From Chryseobacterium sp. JJR-5R (GTDB taxonomy: Bacteria; Bacteroidota; Bacteroidia; Flavobacteriales; Weeksellaceae), in NCBI RefSeq assembly GCF_034047335.1, contig NZ_CP139137.1:4092001-4156000 (forward strand): a stretch of DNA of 64,000 nucleotides, in the 5' to 3' direction. A model generated the notes under the pieces. That model was not told where the DNA came from. It searched no databases and was given only the letters and a program-made list of their open reading frames with translations. Shown in pieces: positions 28,384 through 37,678 of the stretch. Made by a program: the position numbers and the translations under genes. How positions within the stretch are numbered: the stretch's first letter is position 1; every line of letters starts with the position of its first letter.

Positions 28384-29582
28384 TTAATCCATTTGCAATT
28401 TTTGTATCGTAAATTGTAACCTACGCAACAGGTCGTCATAAGTTATGATATCCAACACACTCTTATATTTACGCTTTACGACTTCAAAATCACTCTTTTG
28501 ATCAGGGGTCAGATTGTTATCTCTACCCATAATAACCATTCCTTTAGGGTTTACAATTGAAATTTTCAGTCCTTCGGGAAGATTAGTTCCGTATTTTTTG
28601 CTTAGATTTTCTTCTCCTATGGCTCCATATCTATTAAGGTGAAAGAGGTACTTTTCCAATTGCATTATTGTTCCCGTTAGGTCTTTATGCGGAGGATAAT
28701 TGCCCCTATATTCCACGGAGGACATTATCGATTTTTCAAAAGGCTTTTTTATTTCTATAACATCTATATTACCATTACTGTCAACAAGCATAAAATCGAG
28801 AAAACGCCTTTTTTTATTATCAATCTTTAAATAAACAGTTTTGGTAGCAAAAATATATTTTGGATACAATAATTGGATGATTTGTAATATCTCATCTTGC
28901 CATTGGTTTTCATTATAATTTTTTTCCATTTTAAGCATTTGGAAAAGCTTCTGATAGATCATCTCATACTTTTGTAATTCATAAACTCGAAACGTATTGT
29001 GTAGATCTGTCCCTTTAATGGAACTTCTTTTATTCAAATAAACTTCTAATTTTAGCTCTGCATCTACCGTAGAATCGAAAAAACTTTTTATCACAGAGGA
29101 AACCCTAGCCTGTGCATACAACTTTTTTTCATGACTCGTTGGAAAACTCTCAAGCATCTTCAGATACGCAGCGATAGGAATACTACCTCGATTATAATCA
29201 CCTATATATACATCCTCACTGACTAATCGATCTATGGTATTTAAAATAGAAATCTTACTTTCAGCAACAAAAAACTTAAGTTTTATTTCAATATCATGTT
29301 GAATATAAAAATCATTGGCTGTTCTTAAAACTGTTCTGTCAAGCTTATAAAATTTACCGACTTTAATCCCTAATATAAAGCCTATTGGAGGAAATTCATA
29401 ATAATCATATTTATCATAGTTAACTTTTACTATATGCTTTTTTCAAAATCAAAAGTACGCTTCAAAGTAACACTCCCATGCTCTTTGAGTTCTTCCCTGA
29501 CCCAATCGTTTTGTAAATAAGTTGAGTAGTGGTACACCAAAATTAACTTAGCTCCTACCTTTCTGAATTCTATGCCCTCCAT
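28384..29582 (-). pseudogene. sduA: Shedu nuclease (SduA, DUF4263) with a homopolymer frameshift
   Basis: From ATG 29582 the frame reads MEGIEFRKVGAKLILVYHYS to TFDFEKS and stops. With one more A in the run at 29438-29443 it continues KHIVKVNYDKYDYYEFPPIG to the end at 28384, about 399 residues in all, the usual Shedu length. The C-terminal domain has the DUF4263 nuclease core: FRVYELQKYEMIYQKLFQ, NQWQDEILQIIQLLYPKY, RRFLDFMLVD and VIEIKKP (Asp and E-x-K). Shedu proteins are nucleases in anti-phage systems. As sequenced it is split: the downstream frame has ATG 29157 (257 residues), which keeps the nuclease core but lacks the N-terminal domain. Confidence 0.8.
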
Positions 29583-29832
29583 TTATCAATATTCTAAGGT
29601 ATTAAACAGCTCAAATTGCCCCCCTATTAATGGCAAAATATTCCGGAGCATTCAAACAACCACTATTACTAAATATAGCAACGGTCCAGTAAAAATTACC
29701 TTGCCGCTCCCTCCCTTTATCAAGTTGGTATGAAATTGTTGTCGTGAACTACTATATCTCAGTTGCCTGATATTTTGCTGGTCATCATCACCCCTAAATA
29801 ATTTGTCTGAAATCATCACTTATTATCAATAT

Positions 29833-32800
29833 TTATACTTTAATAGCATTATAGCCATGCTTCTCCAAATCGTATCTTGTTATAAATGGAAGAGGCAATG
29901 TCATTTTCTTCAAATGTGGCGTCAGCATATCTTCATCAGTCACAAAATAAGATTTAACCCCAAAATCAGACAAGTCAATTCCATATTTTGCACCTAACTG
30001 GTCTTTATTATTTTCAAGCCAATTATGACGTTCAAGATGCTTATCAATCCAGCCTTTTTTTGAACCACCGAAAAGCTTACTTACCTCGCTTACCATTTCC
30101 TTGATATTCCTGCTCGATGACATAGATTTGCTTTCCAAGCTATATATCATTTTTGCAGCCTGATCTATAATCAGAACATCAACATCACCTAAATCTTTAG
30201 TATGTTTAAGCTGTCGTTTGGGAGAAATAGGAACTTCCTGATCAATCACCAAACCACTCGGATCTATAGCATCTACAATTGCCTGTACTAATTTTTTACC
30301 TCTGGCATCTGCAAAGCCACCAGTAACCTTTTTGATTTCTTTACAGGCTTTTGGCACTCTTATTCTATCAGACAGACATTGATCTGCAAGATATTTTTTG
30401 CTGTCAAGAACCTGCCTTGGTCCCCAAAGAGCTATTCTTTTAGGATCTTCTCCATCACCAAAAATAACAACAGGTTTTCTTAAAAGTGACAGCATCCTAT
30501 TAAACCTACAAGGCATAATGTCAACTGCATCGTAACCAGCATCTTCATCTACATTTTCTACTGCTCCCCTATTAACTAAGGATAAGTACGAAACTACACT
30601 TTCAAATTCTGTATCGGAGAATTGATCTACAGCAACTTTATTAATTTCCTCTCTTAATTCATCCAATGGTAAACTGCCATAAGCAGCTGACTGTCCAAAC
30701 CCTATATCAGCTAATGAATCGCTAAACACGCATATTCTGGTAAACGTGACTCCGTAATCGGCTATAAATGCATTGTCCAGGTTTTCCGGAACATCTCCCC
30801 CTTCTTCAGTGATATGCTTGGGAAACACCTGATTGAACGCTTGTACTGCATCCTCTACATTTTCTGTCGTTTTTGACTTATAATAAGGGTCAAAAACGTC
30901 TGAAACCATTTTTTTTGTTGTCCCGATTCTTCCTGATGGCAATATTCCCATCTCTATATCAAATAGATCATAAAGTATATAATCATGGACAGACCCCCAT
31001 GAAACAATCTGATCCATAATACCAATAAGTTCATCAATATCAGTAATTGAAGGTACCTTTGTTCCAGTGTCTTGCTCTGCTGCCAGATGTTCTATAAGGC
31101 ACCGAACCGCAATTGTGGTCCTGTTAATATCAACCAGATTCTCATACACATCAGTTATCTGTTGGTCTATACTTACAAAACACGCAATCCTAGTAGGCGT
31201 TTGTATCCTAAGCATTTCTCTTTTCTTAATCAGACTTTCATTCAGTCCCAATAGCCTTTTAAGAAGTTCAAGACTATCCAATTCTTTTAATCTGTCCCTT
31301 AAATGCCCTTTTAAACACTCGTTAGATATTTTTCTTGAAAGCTCCTCGCGGTCTGATTTTTCTTTGATTTCCCCTATGGCTGGACAATCTGTCCCAAGAA
31401 GCGTCGTTATCTGATCCGAAACTCTACCGATATCATAATCCTGAATATATCTATGTTTTCCTAAGTTACGGGGTTCTATAAGAAAATTATCACTTGTATC
31501 TAATATGTAAAATTTCTTTTTCATCCCCAAAGGTACATCTGACTCCATAATATTATCGATTACCTCTGGAGTAATCTCGTGGCAACCATTCAGCTTAAGT
31601 ACTTCATTAAATCCAGAGATCATCTGTCTTACCAATACTCTTTCCCCCTCATTGTCCACGCCATATAAAAATGGAAGAATTTCAGCCGGAATAACTATTC
31701 TGATCTTATCCTTTTCTACGTCTACCTTAAAAAATGATGGTAAATCTTCCACCCTGCTATAGTCTCTACTGATAACATCAAATTCTTCTACTTTATCAAA
31801 AGTAAAAATCACTTCTAATGGCGTATTGCCTAATTGGAATAACGCTTTCTTTATCCCATCTTGTATTTGCCACAACCAATAAGCAATACCTTCTGAAACT
31901 TGCAGGTATATACTTTTTAAGCCCGCTGAAGCTGCGGAAGGCATACCGTTAGGCATTACCCATATTGGTTGCTCAAAACCACCAACACCGAATTTTGGGA
32001 CACCCGATGCAACATCATGCATGTTGTAATATACCGGCATGAAACTGTCTTTTTTTTGAACCTCTACAAACTTCATCCTGGCTCCTAAACTCTGCATCAT
32101 CGAATGCTTGTCGCTCTTTATTTTTGATTCAAGAAACCACTCCTGGGCATAACCTGGTTCAACAACAGGAACAAATGTCGCTGTATCGTCTGACAAATAG
32201 AACGAATCAGAATTCTCCTTATATAGTATAAAAAGGTCTAGAAATGAAATGCTAAAAAAAGAAGCTGCTGATCTCATCAAACGATCTCTTGCCATTGTAA
32301 ATTTCCAAAGATCAATGGCATCAGCTTTTCCGAGCGCCGCTATTATACTAAGCTCCTGTACAGGCATTGCCAGTACCCTGTCAGCACCATTTTTCCTTAT
32401 TGAATACATTAAGACCTCGCCAATCACGGACAACAATGTTATGGAAAGAACTTTATACTCTTTAAATTCCGAAAGGTTCTTAAAATCAGAAATGGCCTGC
32501 TTTCCATCATCATCTTTCCCAAACGGAGATGAACCGTTTCCACCTTCACCCATTACCTGATAATTTTGACCATTATCACCCAAATATCTGATATACGCAA
32601 CTTTATCAGTATCAAACTGGTAAAAACCGAATTTTCTATCCTCTTCATTTTGAAGGTCTCCAACTTCAATGTAATTGAAACCCATATTCCTAAGTTGCAA
32701 TTGCAAATTGTGCCAGGTTAAAAAGTGATAGGCTTCGTTGACCACAGTCATGCAATTATTTTCCTTTGCCATTGTCCAGATAAATGCTGTTAATGACAGG

Positions 32801-33630
32801 CTAATCGTTGATGGAGATAATACAATATAACCTTCTGGAGTTTTAAGAATTGGTTTGTATAATATAGCATTTGAATATGGATCAAGACTATGCTCTCCAA
32901 TTTCCTTTTCAGGATCAACGGTAAAGAGTTCTAATACTTCAGGATCTATCCCCTTCTCTCTAAAAAGTTCGTCCATTTCAGCGTTTGTAATGGTAACCGC
33001 CTTTTTTAGTTCTTCAAGCTTATCCTGATTCGGGACAAATAATTGGCTTTGAGTATTTTTACCTTCCGCATAACGACTATAATTTAATCTTTTTGCAATG
33101 AGATCTGAAATTCCAAGCATCAGTAATGAACTCATCCTTACATTTCCCTTCACCCAGTCCGGTATATTTTTTTTATGATTTAAAAAGACCGCTGACAAAA
33201 GGTTCTTTAATTTTTCCTGACTGTTTTCTGCTATTCCTGGAAAAGTTATGTAATCACCCCCATAAAAGGTAATAAGGTCAGTAAAGGTGTTTACGCAAAC
33301 ATCTTCCATATGGTGGCTGGAAAAATTGCGGTCAACAAATTTTTTAATTGTTACGCTTTCTGAATGCTTCGTCCCAGAATTGTTTTGAAGCAAAGTATAA
33401 ACCATCAACTCTTCTAATCTAATATATTTACCGTGATTTTCCGGTATAATCGAAAGGCCGGCAAATGTTTTAAGTAAATCCGTTCGATCCAATTGAGACA
33501 TGAATGGTATCTGATATTCCTGCCTATTTGACTTTGGTTTATCACGTTTCTCTTTTGGTTTGTTTCTGCAGCAAAGCTTGTATACCGATCCAGAACCACA
33601 TGGACAGGGATCATTTCTTCTTAATTTCAT
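29833..33630 (-). CDS. Very large SEC-C protein with nuclease-like C-terminus, candidate defence protein
   Basis: 1265 residues. Residues 6-21 form a SEC-C zinc motif (NDPCPCGSG then YKLCC; Cys9, 11, 20, 21). The long middle region has no motif I recognise and no membrane segments. Near residues 1145-1170, LGDVDVLIIDQAAKMIYSLE then SKS resembles the PD-(D/E)XK/NERD-like core (Asp, then E-x-K). It starts 23 bp from a motif copy (33653) and is followed by a Shedu gene and a DUF6602 gene, all between two serine recombinases. The setting makes a defence role likely. I do not know a named family of this architecture. Confidence 0.75.
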   Translation of the reverse strand: MKLRRNDPCPCGSGSVYKLCCRNKPKEKRDKPKSNRQEYQIPFMSQLDRTDLLKTFAGLSIIPENHGKYIRLEELMVYTLLQNNSGTKHSESVTIKKFVDRNFSSHHMEDVCVNTFTDLITFYGGDYITFPGIAENSQEKLKNLLSAVFLNHKKNIPDWVKGNVRMSSLLMLGISDLIAKRLNYSRYAEGKNTQSQLFVPNQDKLEELKKAVTITNAEMDELFREKGIDPEVLELFTVDPEKEIGEHSLDPYSNAILYKPILKTPEGYIVLSPSTISLSLTAFIWTMAKENNCMTVVNEAYHFLTWHNLQLQLRNMGFNYIEVGDLQNEEDRKFGFYQFDTDKVAYIRYLGDNGQNYQVMGEGGNGSSPFGKDDDGKQAISDFKNLSEFKEYKVLSITLLSVIGEVLMYSIRKNGADRVLAMPVQELSIIAALGKADAIDLWKFTMARDRLMRSAASFFSISFLDLFILYKENSDSFYLSDDTATFVPVVEPGYAQEWFLESKIKSDKHSMMQSLGARMKFVEVQKKDSFMPVYYNMHDVASGVPKFGVGGFEQPIWVMPNGMPSAASAGLKSIYLQVSEGIAYWLWQIQDGIKKALFQLGNTPLEVIFTFDKVEEFDVISRDYSRVEDLPSFFKVDVEKDKIRIVIPAEILPFLYGVDNEGERVLVRQMISGFNEVLKLNGCHEITPEVIDNIMESDVPLGMKKKFYILDTSDNFLIEPRNLGKHRYIQDYDIGRVSDQITTLLGTDCPAIGEIKEKSDREELSRKISNECLKGHLRDRLKELDSLELLKRLLGLNESLIKKREMLRIQTPTRIACFVSIDQQITDVYENLVDINRTTIAVRCLIEHLAAEQDTGTKVPSITDIDELIGIMDQIVSWGSVHDYILYDLFDIEMGILPSGRIGTTKKMVSDVFDPYYKSKTTENVEDAVQAFNQVFPKHITEEGGDVPENLDNAFIADYGVTFTRICVFSDSLADIGFGQSAAYGSLPLDELREEINKVAVDQFSDTEFESVVSYLSLVNRGAVENVDEDAGYDAVDIMPCRFNRMLSLLRKPVVIFGDGEDPKRIALWGPRQVLDSKKYLADQCLSDRIRVPKACKEIKKVTGGFADARGKKLVQAIVDAIDPSGLVIDQEVPISPKRQLKHTKDLGDVDVLIIDQAAKMIYSLESKSMSSSRNIKEMVSEVSKLFGGSKKGWIDKHLERHNWLENNKDQLGAKYGIDLSDFGVKSYFVTDEDMLTPHLKKMTLPLPFITRYDLEKHGYNAIKV

Positions 33631-33946
33631 TAATAAGTAAATTTTTGTTCATATCCTTTTTGAGATTTAGATATCTATCCAATGTTGCAAAGCTCAGAAC
33701 TGCTTATTTCTGTTAAAAAAATTTTCTTGCAAAAAGGAAACATGATTTTATTCCTAATATCGCCAAACGCATCGTCCGCACTTCCGATCTTAATTAGTGT
33801 CTGAAATGTAAATGCCTGTTATTTGAAAATCCGAATAGATTTCATTATTAAATTCTTACACATCTATAGATCAATTTATAAATGTAATAATAAGAAATAT
33901 TTTATGTTTACGAAATCCGTATTTATACTGAATTTAATATTTAATA
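33631..33946. other. 316-bp gap with a motif copy
   Basis: It holds the motif copy at 33653-33667 and otherwise AT-rich DNA with no gene. A short string at 33776-33790 resembles the end of a sequencing adapter but is not identical (see the rejected items). Confidence 0.5.
33653..33667 (+). repeat. Dispersed motif copy (ATCCTTTTTGAGATT)
   Basis: A variant of the motif in the same orientation, 22 bp upstream of the SEC-C gene's start codon. It is the rightmost clear copy. Confidence 0.55.
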
Positions 33947-34552
33947 TTACTTTTTCACTGCCATCTTCTTAATTTCTTCATCATTGTGATTATCCAAAAT
34001 TTTAGCATACCTATAAAATGTTGCCCTGGTCAATCCAAATGGTTTATAAATTTCTTCCGGACGTTTAGTGATATCCTTATATATATTACGTAGAAGCAAA
34101 AGTTTAGAAATTGTTTCTTTAGTATACCCCTTCGGCCTTCCACCTAACCTTCCTCTCGCCCGTGCAGATTGCAAACCTGCATTAGTTCTTTCACGGATCA
34201 GCTCTCGCTCATATTCAGCTAGCGATGCCATCAGATTTAAGAAGAGTCGGCCATTCATAGTAGAAGTATCTACTCCATCAACAATCCCTTTTATTATAAT
34301 CCCTTTATCATTTAAACTCAAAACAAGATCGATAATATTTTTTAAGCTTCTTCCCAATCGATCCAGTCTCCAGACATAAAGTTCATCACCTTCACGAAAC
34401 TGTTCGATCATCTTATCGAGTTCCGGACGGTTTTTTGTCGTACCTGAAATTTTTTCCTGGTAAATTTTTTCGCAGCCAGCTTTTTCAAGAGCTTCAATCT
34501 GTAAATATAAGTTTTGGTCTTTGGTTGAAACCCGGGCATATCCTATTTTCAT
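33947..34552 (-). CDS. Serine recombinase (resolvase/invertase family)
   Basis: 201 residues, the usual size of Hin/Gin/Pin-type enzymes. The N-terminal catalytic domain begins MKIGYARVSTKDQN (nucleophile Ser9), with the conserved LDRLGRSLKNIIDLV and the arginine-rich ELIRERTNAG. The C-terminal HTH (TRATFYRYAKIL) binds the crossover site. Such enzymes invert, delete or integrate DNA at short sites through a 5' phosphoserine link. A broken copy lies at 26556-27022. I infer that this enzyme may act on the ATCGTTTT-type motif family, but no site is proven. Resolvase versus invertase cannot be told from the sequence. Confidence 0.92.
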   Translation of the reverse strand: MKIGYARVSTKDQNLYLQIEALEKAGCEKIYQEKISGTTKNRPELDKMIEQFREGDELYVWRLDRLGRSLKNIIDLVLSLNDKGIIIKGIVDGVDTSTMNGRLFLNLMASLAEYERELIRERTNAGLQSARARGRLGGRPKGYTKETISKLLLLRNIYKDITKRPEEIYKPFGLTRATFYRYAKILDNHNDEEIKKMAVKK

Positions 34553-34898
34553 AATTTGTTACATTAAACTCATACCTTGTAAATTTATGAAACTTTGTTT
34601 AGTGATATGACATTTTGAGAAAATATATAAAAAAAATAAAGTGATCATATCCCACCACTTTAAAAATCTCATAAAACCACTTAATAGTTAGATTCTATTA
34701 TTTTGATTTGCGCTCGCATTTAATTTACAATTTTCGCAGACTTTATCAAAAACTTTTGATAAATTTCATGAAAACAATATTTTATCTTTGCACAAACTTA
34801 AAGAGAGATACGGAAATAAAACTGTCAGTATTTTGTAAAGTTGATATACTGGAAATTAAATAGTTTCTGATCAGCTTACAACAATACCGGTAAAATAA
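34553..34898. other. 346-bp gap at the right edge of the accessory region
   Basis: It holds a weak motif-like string (GACATTTTGAGAAA, near 34608) upstream of the recombinase, ACCACTTT-type strings at 34653-34683, and a TATCTTTG -7 box at 34783-34790 that probably serves the KirBac gene. No tRNA or clear attachment duplication is seen. Confidence 0.45.
34783..34790 (+). promoter_or_regulatory. -7 box (TATCTTTG) upstream of the KirBac gene
   Basis: An exact TAnnTTTG match, 108 bp before ATG 34899, implying an untranslated leader of about 100 bases. The -33 TTG is not at ideal spacing. Confidence 0.45.
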
Positions 34899-35873
34899 AT
34901 GAGATCAATGGCAAAAGGATTCAGGGAAAAAATTAGCCAGAAAAATACGGAAAACAGCGGTTTCGGTGAGCATGCTCCGGGACGGTTCATCAATAAAAAC
35001 GGGCTCCCGAACGTAAACCGGAAAGGGGTTAATGTTTTTACCCGTTTCAGCTGGTACCATACCATGCTTGATCTGTCAACGTTCAGGTTTCTGTCTTATC
35101 TGGTTATTGCCTATATTCTTGTTAATATTTTCTTTGCTCTGATTTATTACCTCATCGGTGTGGAACATCTGACCGGTATTGACAAAAGCGATCCGATGAA
35201 TGAGTTTATCGATGTATTTTTTTTCAGTTCCCAGACTTTTACCACCGTGGGTTACGGCAGGATTGCTCCGGTAGGATTTATGGCAAGTATGGTCGCCACT
35301 TTCGAGGCCTTCCTGGGACTGCTTACCTTCGCTATTGCTACAGGGCTTTTTTACGGAAGATTTTCAAGGCCGAGGGCCTATCTCAAATTTTCTGATATTG
35401 CCCTGGTGGCTCCCTTTAAGGAACAAACGGCTTTAATGTTCAGGCTTGCCCCTTATAAGAACAATGCATTGACAGATGCCGAGGTAATTGTTTCTGCTGC
35501 CATAGAAGTAATGGAAAAGGGCATTCCGAAAAGTCATTTTTATACCTTGAAAACCCAGCTAAGCAAGATTAACAGCCTGGCACTTAACTGGACGGTGGTG
35601 CATGTTATAGATGAAGATTCACCGTTTTACGGGTTTAAGGAAGAAGATTTCAGAAATACGGATATTGAGATTATCATCCATGTGCGTGCTTTTGATGAAG
35701 TTTTTTCAAACACCGTAGTCCAAAGGTCTTCCTATATTTCAGGAGAGATCATCTACGGCGCTAAATTTGTCCCGATGTATTATCCTGACAGCCGGAATCT
35801 CTCCACAGTTTTGGATCTTGATAAAATCAGCCACTATAAGAAAGCAGATCTTCCTGCATTGAAGCAAGAATAA
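34899..35873 (+). CDS. Inward-rectifier K+ channel, KirBac type
   Basis: 324 residues. Two membrane helices (about 64-88 and 125-150) flank the pore helix and the selectivity filter TVGYG at 116-120. The cytoplasmic C-terminal half is a beta-sandwich with ALMFRLAPYKNNALTDAEV and DIEIIIHVRAFDEVFSNTVV, as in Kir channels. It forms tetrameric K+ channels of the inner membrane. The start could be ATG 34899 or 34908; the latter drops three residues. The next gene overlaps its stop by one base (TAATG). Confidence 0.92.
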   Translation: MRSMAKGFREKISQKNTENSGFGEHAPGRFINKNGLPNVNRKGVNVFTRFSWYHTMLDLSTFRFLSYLVIAYILVNIFFALIYYLIGVEHLTGIDKSDPMNEFIDVFFFSSQTFTTVGYGRIAPVGFMASMVATFEAFLGLLTFAIATGLFYGRFSRPRAYLKFSDIALVAPFKEQTALMFRLAPYKNNALTDAEVIVSAAIEVMEKGIPKSHFYTLKTQLSKINSLALNWTVVHVIDEDSPFYGFKEEDFRNTDIEIIIHVRAFDEVFSNTVVQRSSYISGEIIYGAKFVPMYYPDSRNLSTVLDLDKISHYKKADLPALKQE

Positions 35874-36367
35874 TGATAATGAATATAGAACTTTACAGAA
35901 AACAGGCTTTACAGAAGCAGAAAGAACATAAAAAATTTCTGGACGGGCTAAAAAAGAAGCCGCCCAAAAACCTGGATTATGTTGTTCAGGAAACACATGA
36001 TGAAGTCTTTGAAAAGGTAGACTGCCTTCAGTGCGCCAACTGCTGCAAAACCACAGGGCCCCTGTATACGGAAAAAGATATTGAAAGGATTGCCAAGCAC
36101 CTCCGGATGAAACCTGCTGATTTTGAGGCAAAATTCCTGAGGACGGATGAAGACCATGACAAAGTTTTACAGAACCTTCCCTGCTTTTTTTTAAATGAAG
36201 ACCATACCTGTTCAATTTATGAGGTGCGTCCGAAAGCATGCAGGGAATATCCGCATACCGACAGGAAAAAGATTTACCAGATCAATGACCTGATGATTAA
36301 AAATACCGTTATATGCCCTGCAGCATATGAATTTGTAGAACGGATGATGAAGAATTTGGAAAAATAA
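35873..36367 (+). CDS. YkgJ-family cysteine cluster protein
   Basis: 164 residues. CLQCANCCKTTG (C-x2-C-x2-CC) and later CFFLNEDHTCSIYEVRPKAC form the eight-cysteine YkgJ/UPF0153 pattern, thought to hold a zinc or Fe-S centre. Its biochemical role is unproven. The start overlaps the KirBac stop, so the two are translationally coupled. A second ATG at 35879 is also possible. Confidence 0.88.
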   Translation: MIMNIELYRKQALQKQKEHKKFLDGLKKKPPKNLDYVVQETHDEVFEKVDCLQCANCCKTTGPLYTEKDIERIAKHLRMKPADFEAKFLRTDEDHDKVLQNLPCFFLNEDHTCSIYEVRPKACREYPHTDRKKIYQINDLMIKNTVICPAAYEFVERMMKNLEK

Positions 36368-36487
36368 CCTGTACTGTTAATTAGTCTTAAAGAATAATAA
36401 CCTGCGTTAAATGAGAAAATATACTATACGATTGAACGAAATACCTTCGTTCCCTATAGACAAACCAACCAATCATTTAAAAATATC

Positions 36488-36811
36488 ATGAAAAAATTAA
36501 TTTTAACTGCAGCATTTACCCTGTTGGGGTTAGGTGCAGCCTCCGCCCAGACCACAACACCGCAAAGCACAAACAACCAGACAGCAGCGCAAACGAATCA
36601 GAAAATACAGGCTGATTCCAGTTCCGGGGTTACTACCGCAAAAGAAATTCCAGAAAGAGAAGTTACTGCAGTTTCTGTAGCAGACAATTCCAAAATAACT
36701 ACTGCTGTGGACGATGCCGCAGTAACTGCATCAGCAGATAAGAATACATACGCCGCTAAGTCTAAAAATATAACTTCAAAAAATAGATCCAAAAGTAAGA
36801 AATCGAAGTAA
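36488..36811 (+). CDS. Small secreted Thr/Ala-rich protein
   Basis: 107 residues. A clear signal peptide ends GAASAQ. The mature part is low-complexity (Thr, Gln, Ala, Ser) with a basic C-terminus (KNRSKSKKSK). No fold is expected. A similar gene follows at 36983 with an almost identical leader style (MKNLILTAALVLGG), so the two may be relatives that share export and a surface or envelope role. It has its own terminator. Confidence 0.7.
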   Translation: MKKLILTAAFTLLGLGAASAQTTTPQSTNNQTAAQTNQKIQADSSSGVTTAKEIPEREVTAVSVADNSKITTAVDDAAVTASADKNTYAAKSKNITSKNRSKSKKSK

Positions 36812-36831
36812 TTATAAATATACAGAGAATG

Positions 36832-36864
36832 GATCCTGAAATGCCTTGTTTCAGGATCTTTTTT
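36832..36864 (+). terminator. Rho-independent terminator
   Basis: GATCCTGAAA and TTTCAGGATC form a 10-bp stem followed by TTTTTT, 20 bp after the stop of the 36488 gene. Confidence 0.85.
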
Positions 36865-36982
36865 ATAATAATCCATAATGTAAATTCTCTTAAAAACTTA
36901 TAAATCAAATTAAAAAGATTTTTTTGATACCACTTTGTACGATAATTGTATATAATACAATACAACACCAAATATCAGTATT

Positions 36983-37489
36983 ATGAAAAATTTAATTTTA
37001 ACAGCGGCTCTTGTTTTAGGCGGTATAATTACAGCCTCTGCACAGACGACAAGAACCGACGCTTCAGGTTCAACGACCAACAGTTCAAATCAGCATATCG
37101 GAAACAGCAACGGTACCTTAAATAGCGGTAATCTGAATAACGGAACTAATGGTAACAGTACCCTGAACACCAATACCGGAACTACAGGTACTAATGGTAC
37201 TGCAGGTACGATGAACAGCGGAACATTGAATAACGGAATCAGAACCAATGGCACTACAGGAACGATGAACAGCGCAACACTGAATACCGGAACTGGAATT
37301 AACGGTACTGCCGGAACAATGAACAACGGGACGCTAAACAGCGGAGATATGGGAACAATGAATAGCGGTACGACCAGTGGCACCACAACAGGGACCATGA
37401 ACCAAAGCAGCGACTGGAACAAATCGAAAAATGACACTACACGTTCTATGGACAGAGAGGCCAGAAAAACGAAGAAAAAAACAAGATAG
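36983..37489 (+). CDS. Secreted Gly/Asn/Thr repeat protein
   Basis: 168 residues. The signal peptide ends ITASAQ. Residues about 40-135 are imperfect repeats of the type GTMNSGTLNNG and NTGTNGTAG. The C-terminus is basic (SMDREARKTKKKTR). Such sequences are intrinsically disordered or form beta-rich surface polymers; function is unknown. The repeats could vary in number between strains. A long antisense open frame here results from the codon bias of the repeat. Confidence 0.7.
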   Translation: MKNLILTAALVLGGIITASAQTTRTDASGSTTNSSNQHIGNSNGTLNSGNLNNGTNGNSTLNTNTGTTGTNGTAGTMNSGTLNNGIRTNGTTGTMNSATLNTGTGINGTAGTMNNGTLNSGDMGTMNSGTTSGTTTGTMNQSSDWNKSKNDTTRSMDREARKTKKKTR

Positions 37490-37506
37490 AATATAAATGA
37501 TATCGG

Positions 37507-37533
37507 TCCTGAAATTAATTTCAGGATTTTTTA
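37507..37533 (+). terminator. Rho-independent terminator
   Basis: TCCTGAAATTAATTTCAGGA is a near-perfect palindrome followed by TTTTTTA, 18 bp after the stop of the 36983 gene. Confidence 0.8.
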
Positions 37534-37556
37534 TTTCTAGCTAATTTACTCCCGAT

Positions 37557-37587
37557 AAAAAAAGCGTTGAATGATATTCAACGCTTT
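37557..37587 (-). terminator. Second terminator downstream of gdhA
   Basis: AAAGCGTTGAA and TTCAACGCTTT form an 11-bp stem, and the minus strand continues with TTTT. It backs up the hairpin at 37646-37669. Confidence 0.65.
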
Positions 37588-37645
37588 CTCCTTTCACTTT
37601 TTACTTTTTTCCCATTTATATTCCCGGGAACAGGGTATAATTAAA

Positions 37646-37669
37646 AAAGGCCGGGATTTCCCAACCTTT
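37646..37669 (-). terminator. Terminator of gdhA
   Basis: On the minus strand AAAGGTTGGG pairs with CCCGGCCTTT (two G-U wobbles) around AAAT, followed by TTTT. It begins 10 bp past the gdhA stop. Confidence 0.7.
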
Positions 37670-37678
37670 ATTTTGTAT

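Noticed and set aside
33776..33790. Sequence CCGCACTTCCGATCT resembles the end of a common sequencing adapter
   Set aside because: It differs from the adapter (CGCTCTTCCGATCT), is short and is flanked by ordinary AT-rich DNA, so I treat it as coincidence rather than contamination.
8330..34700. Possible CRISPR array or tRNA-associated attachment site in the accessory region
   Set aside because: The repeated motifs are widely spaced and not spacer-separated as in CRISPR arrays, and no tRNA-like cloverleaf or terminal duplicated attachment sequence was seen.
37090..37437. 115-codon antisense frame with repeated VPLxxVP-type pattern
   Set aside because: It is the reverse of the Gly/Asn/Thr repeat gene at 36983-37489. 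Repeat DNA keeps all frames open; no start signal or domain supports it.
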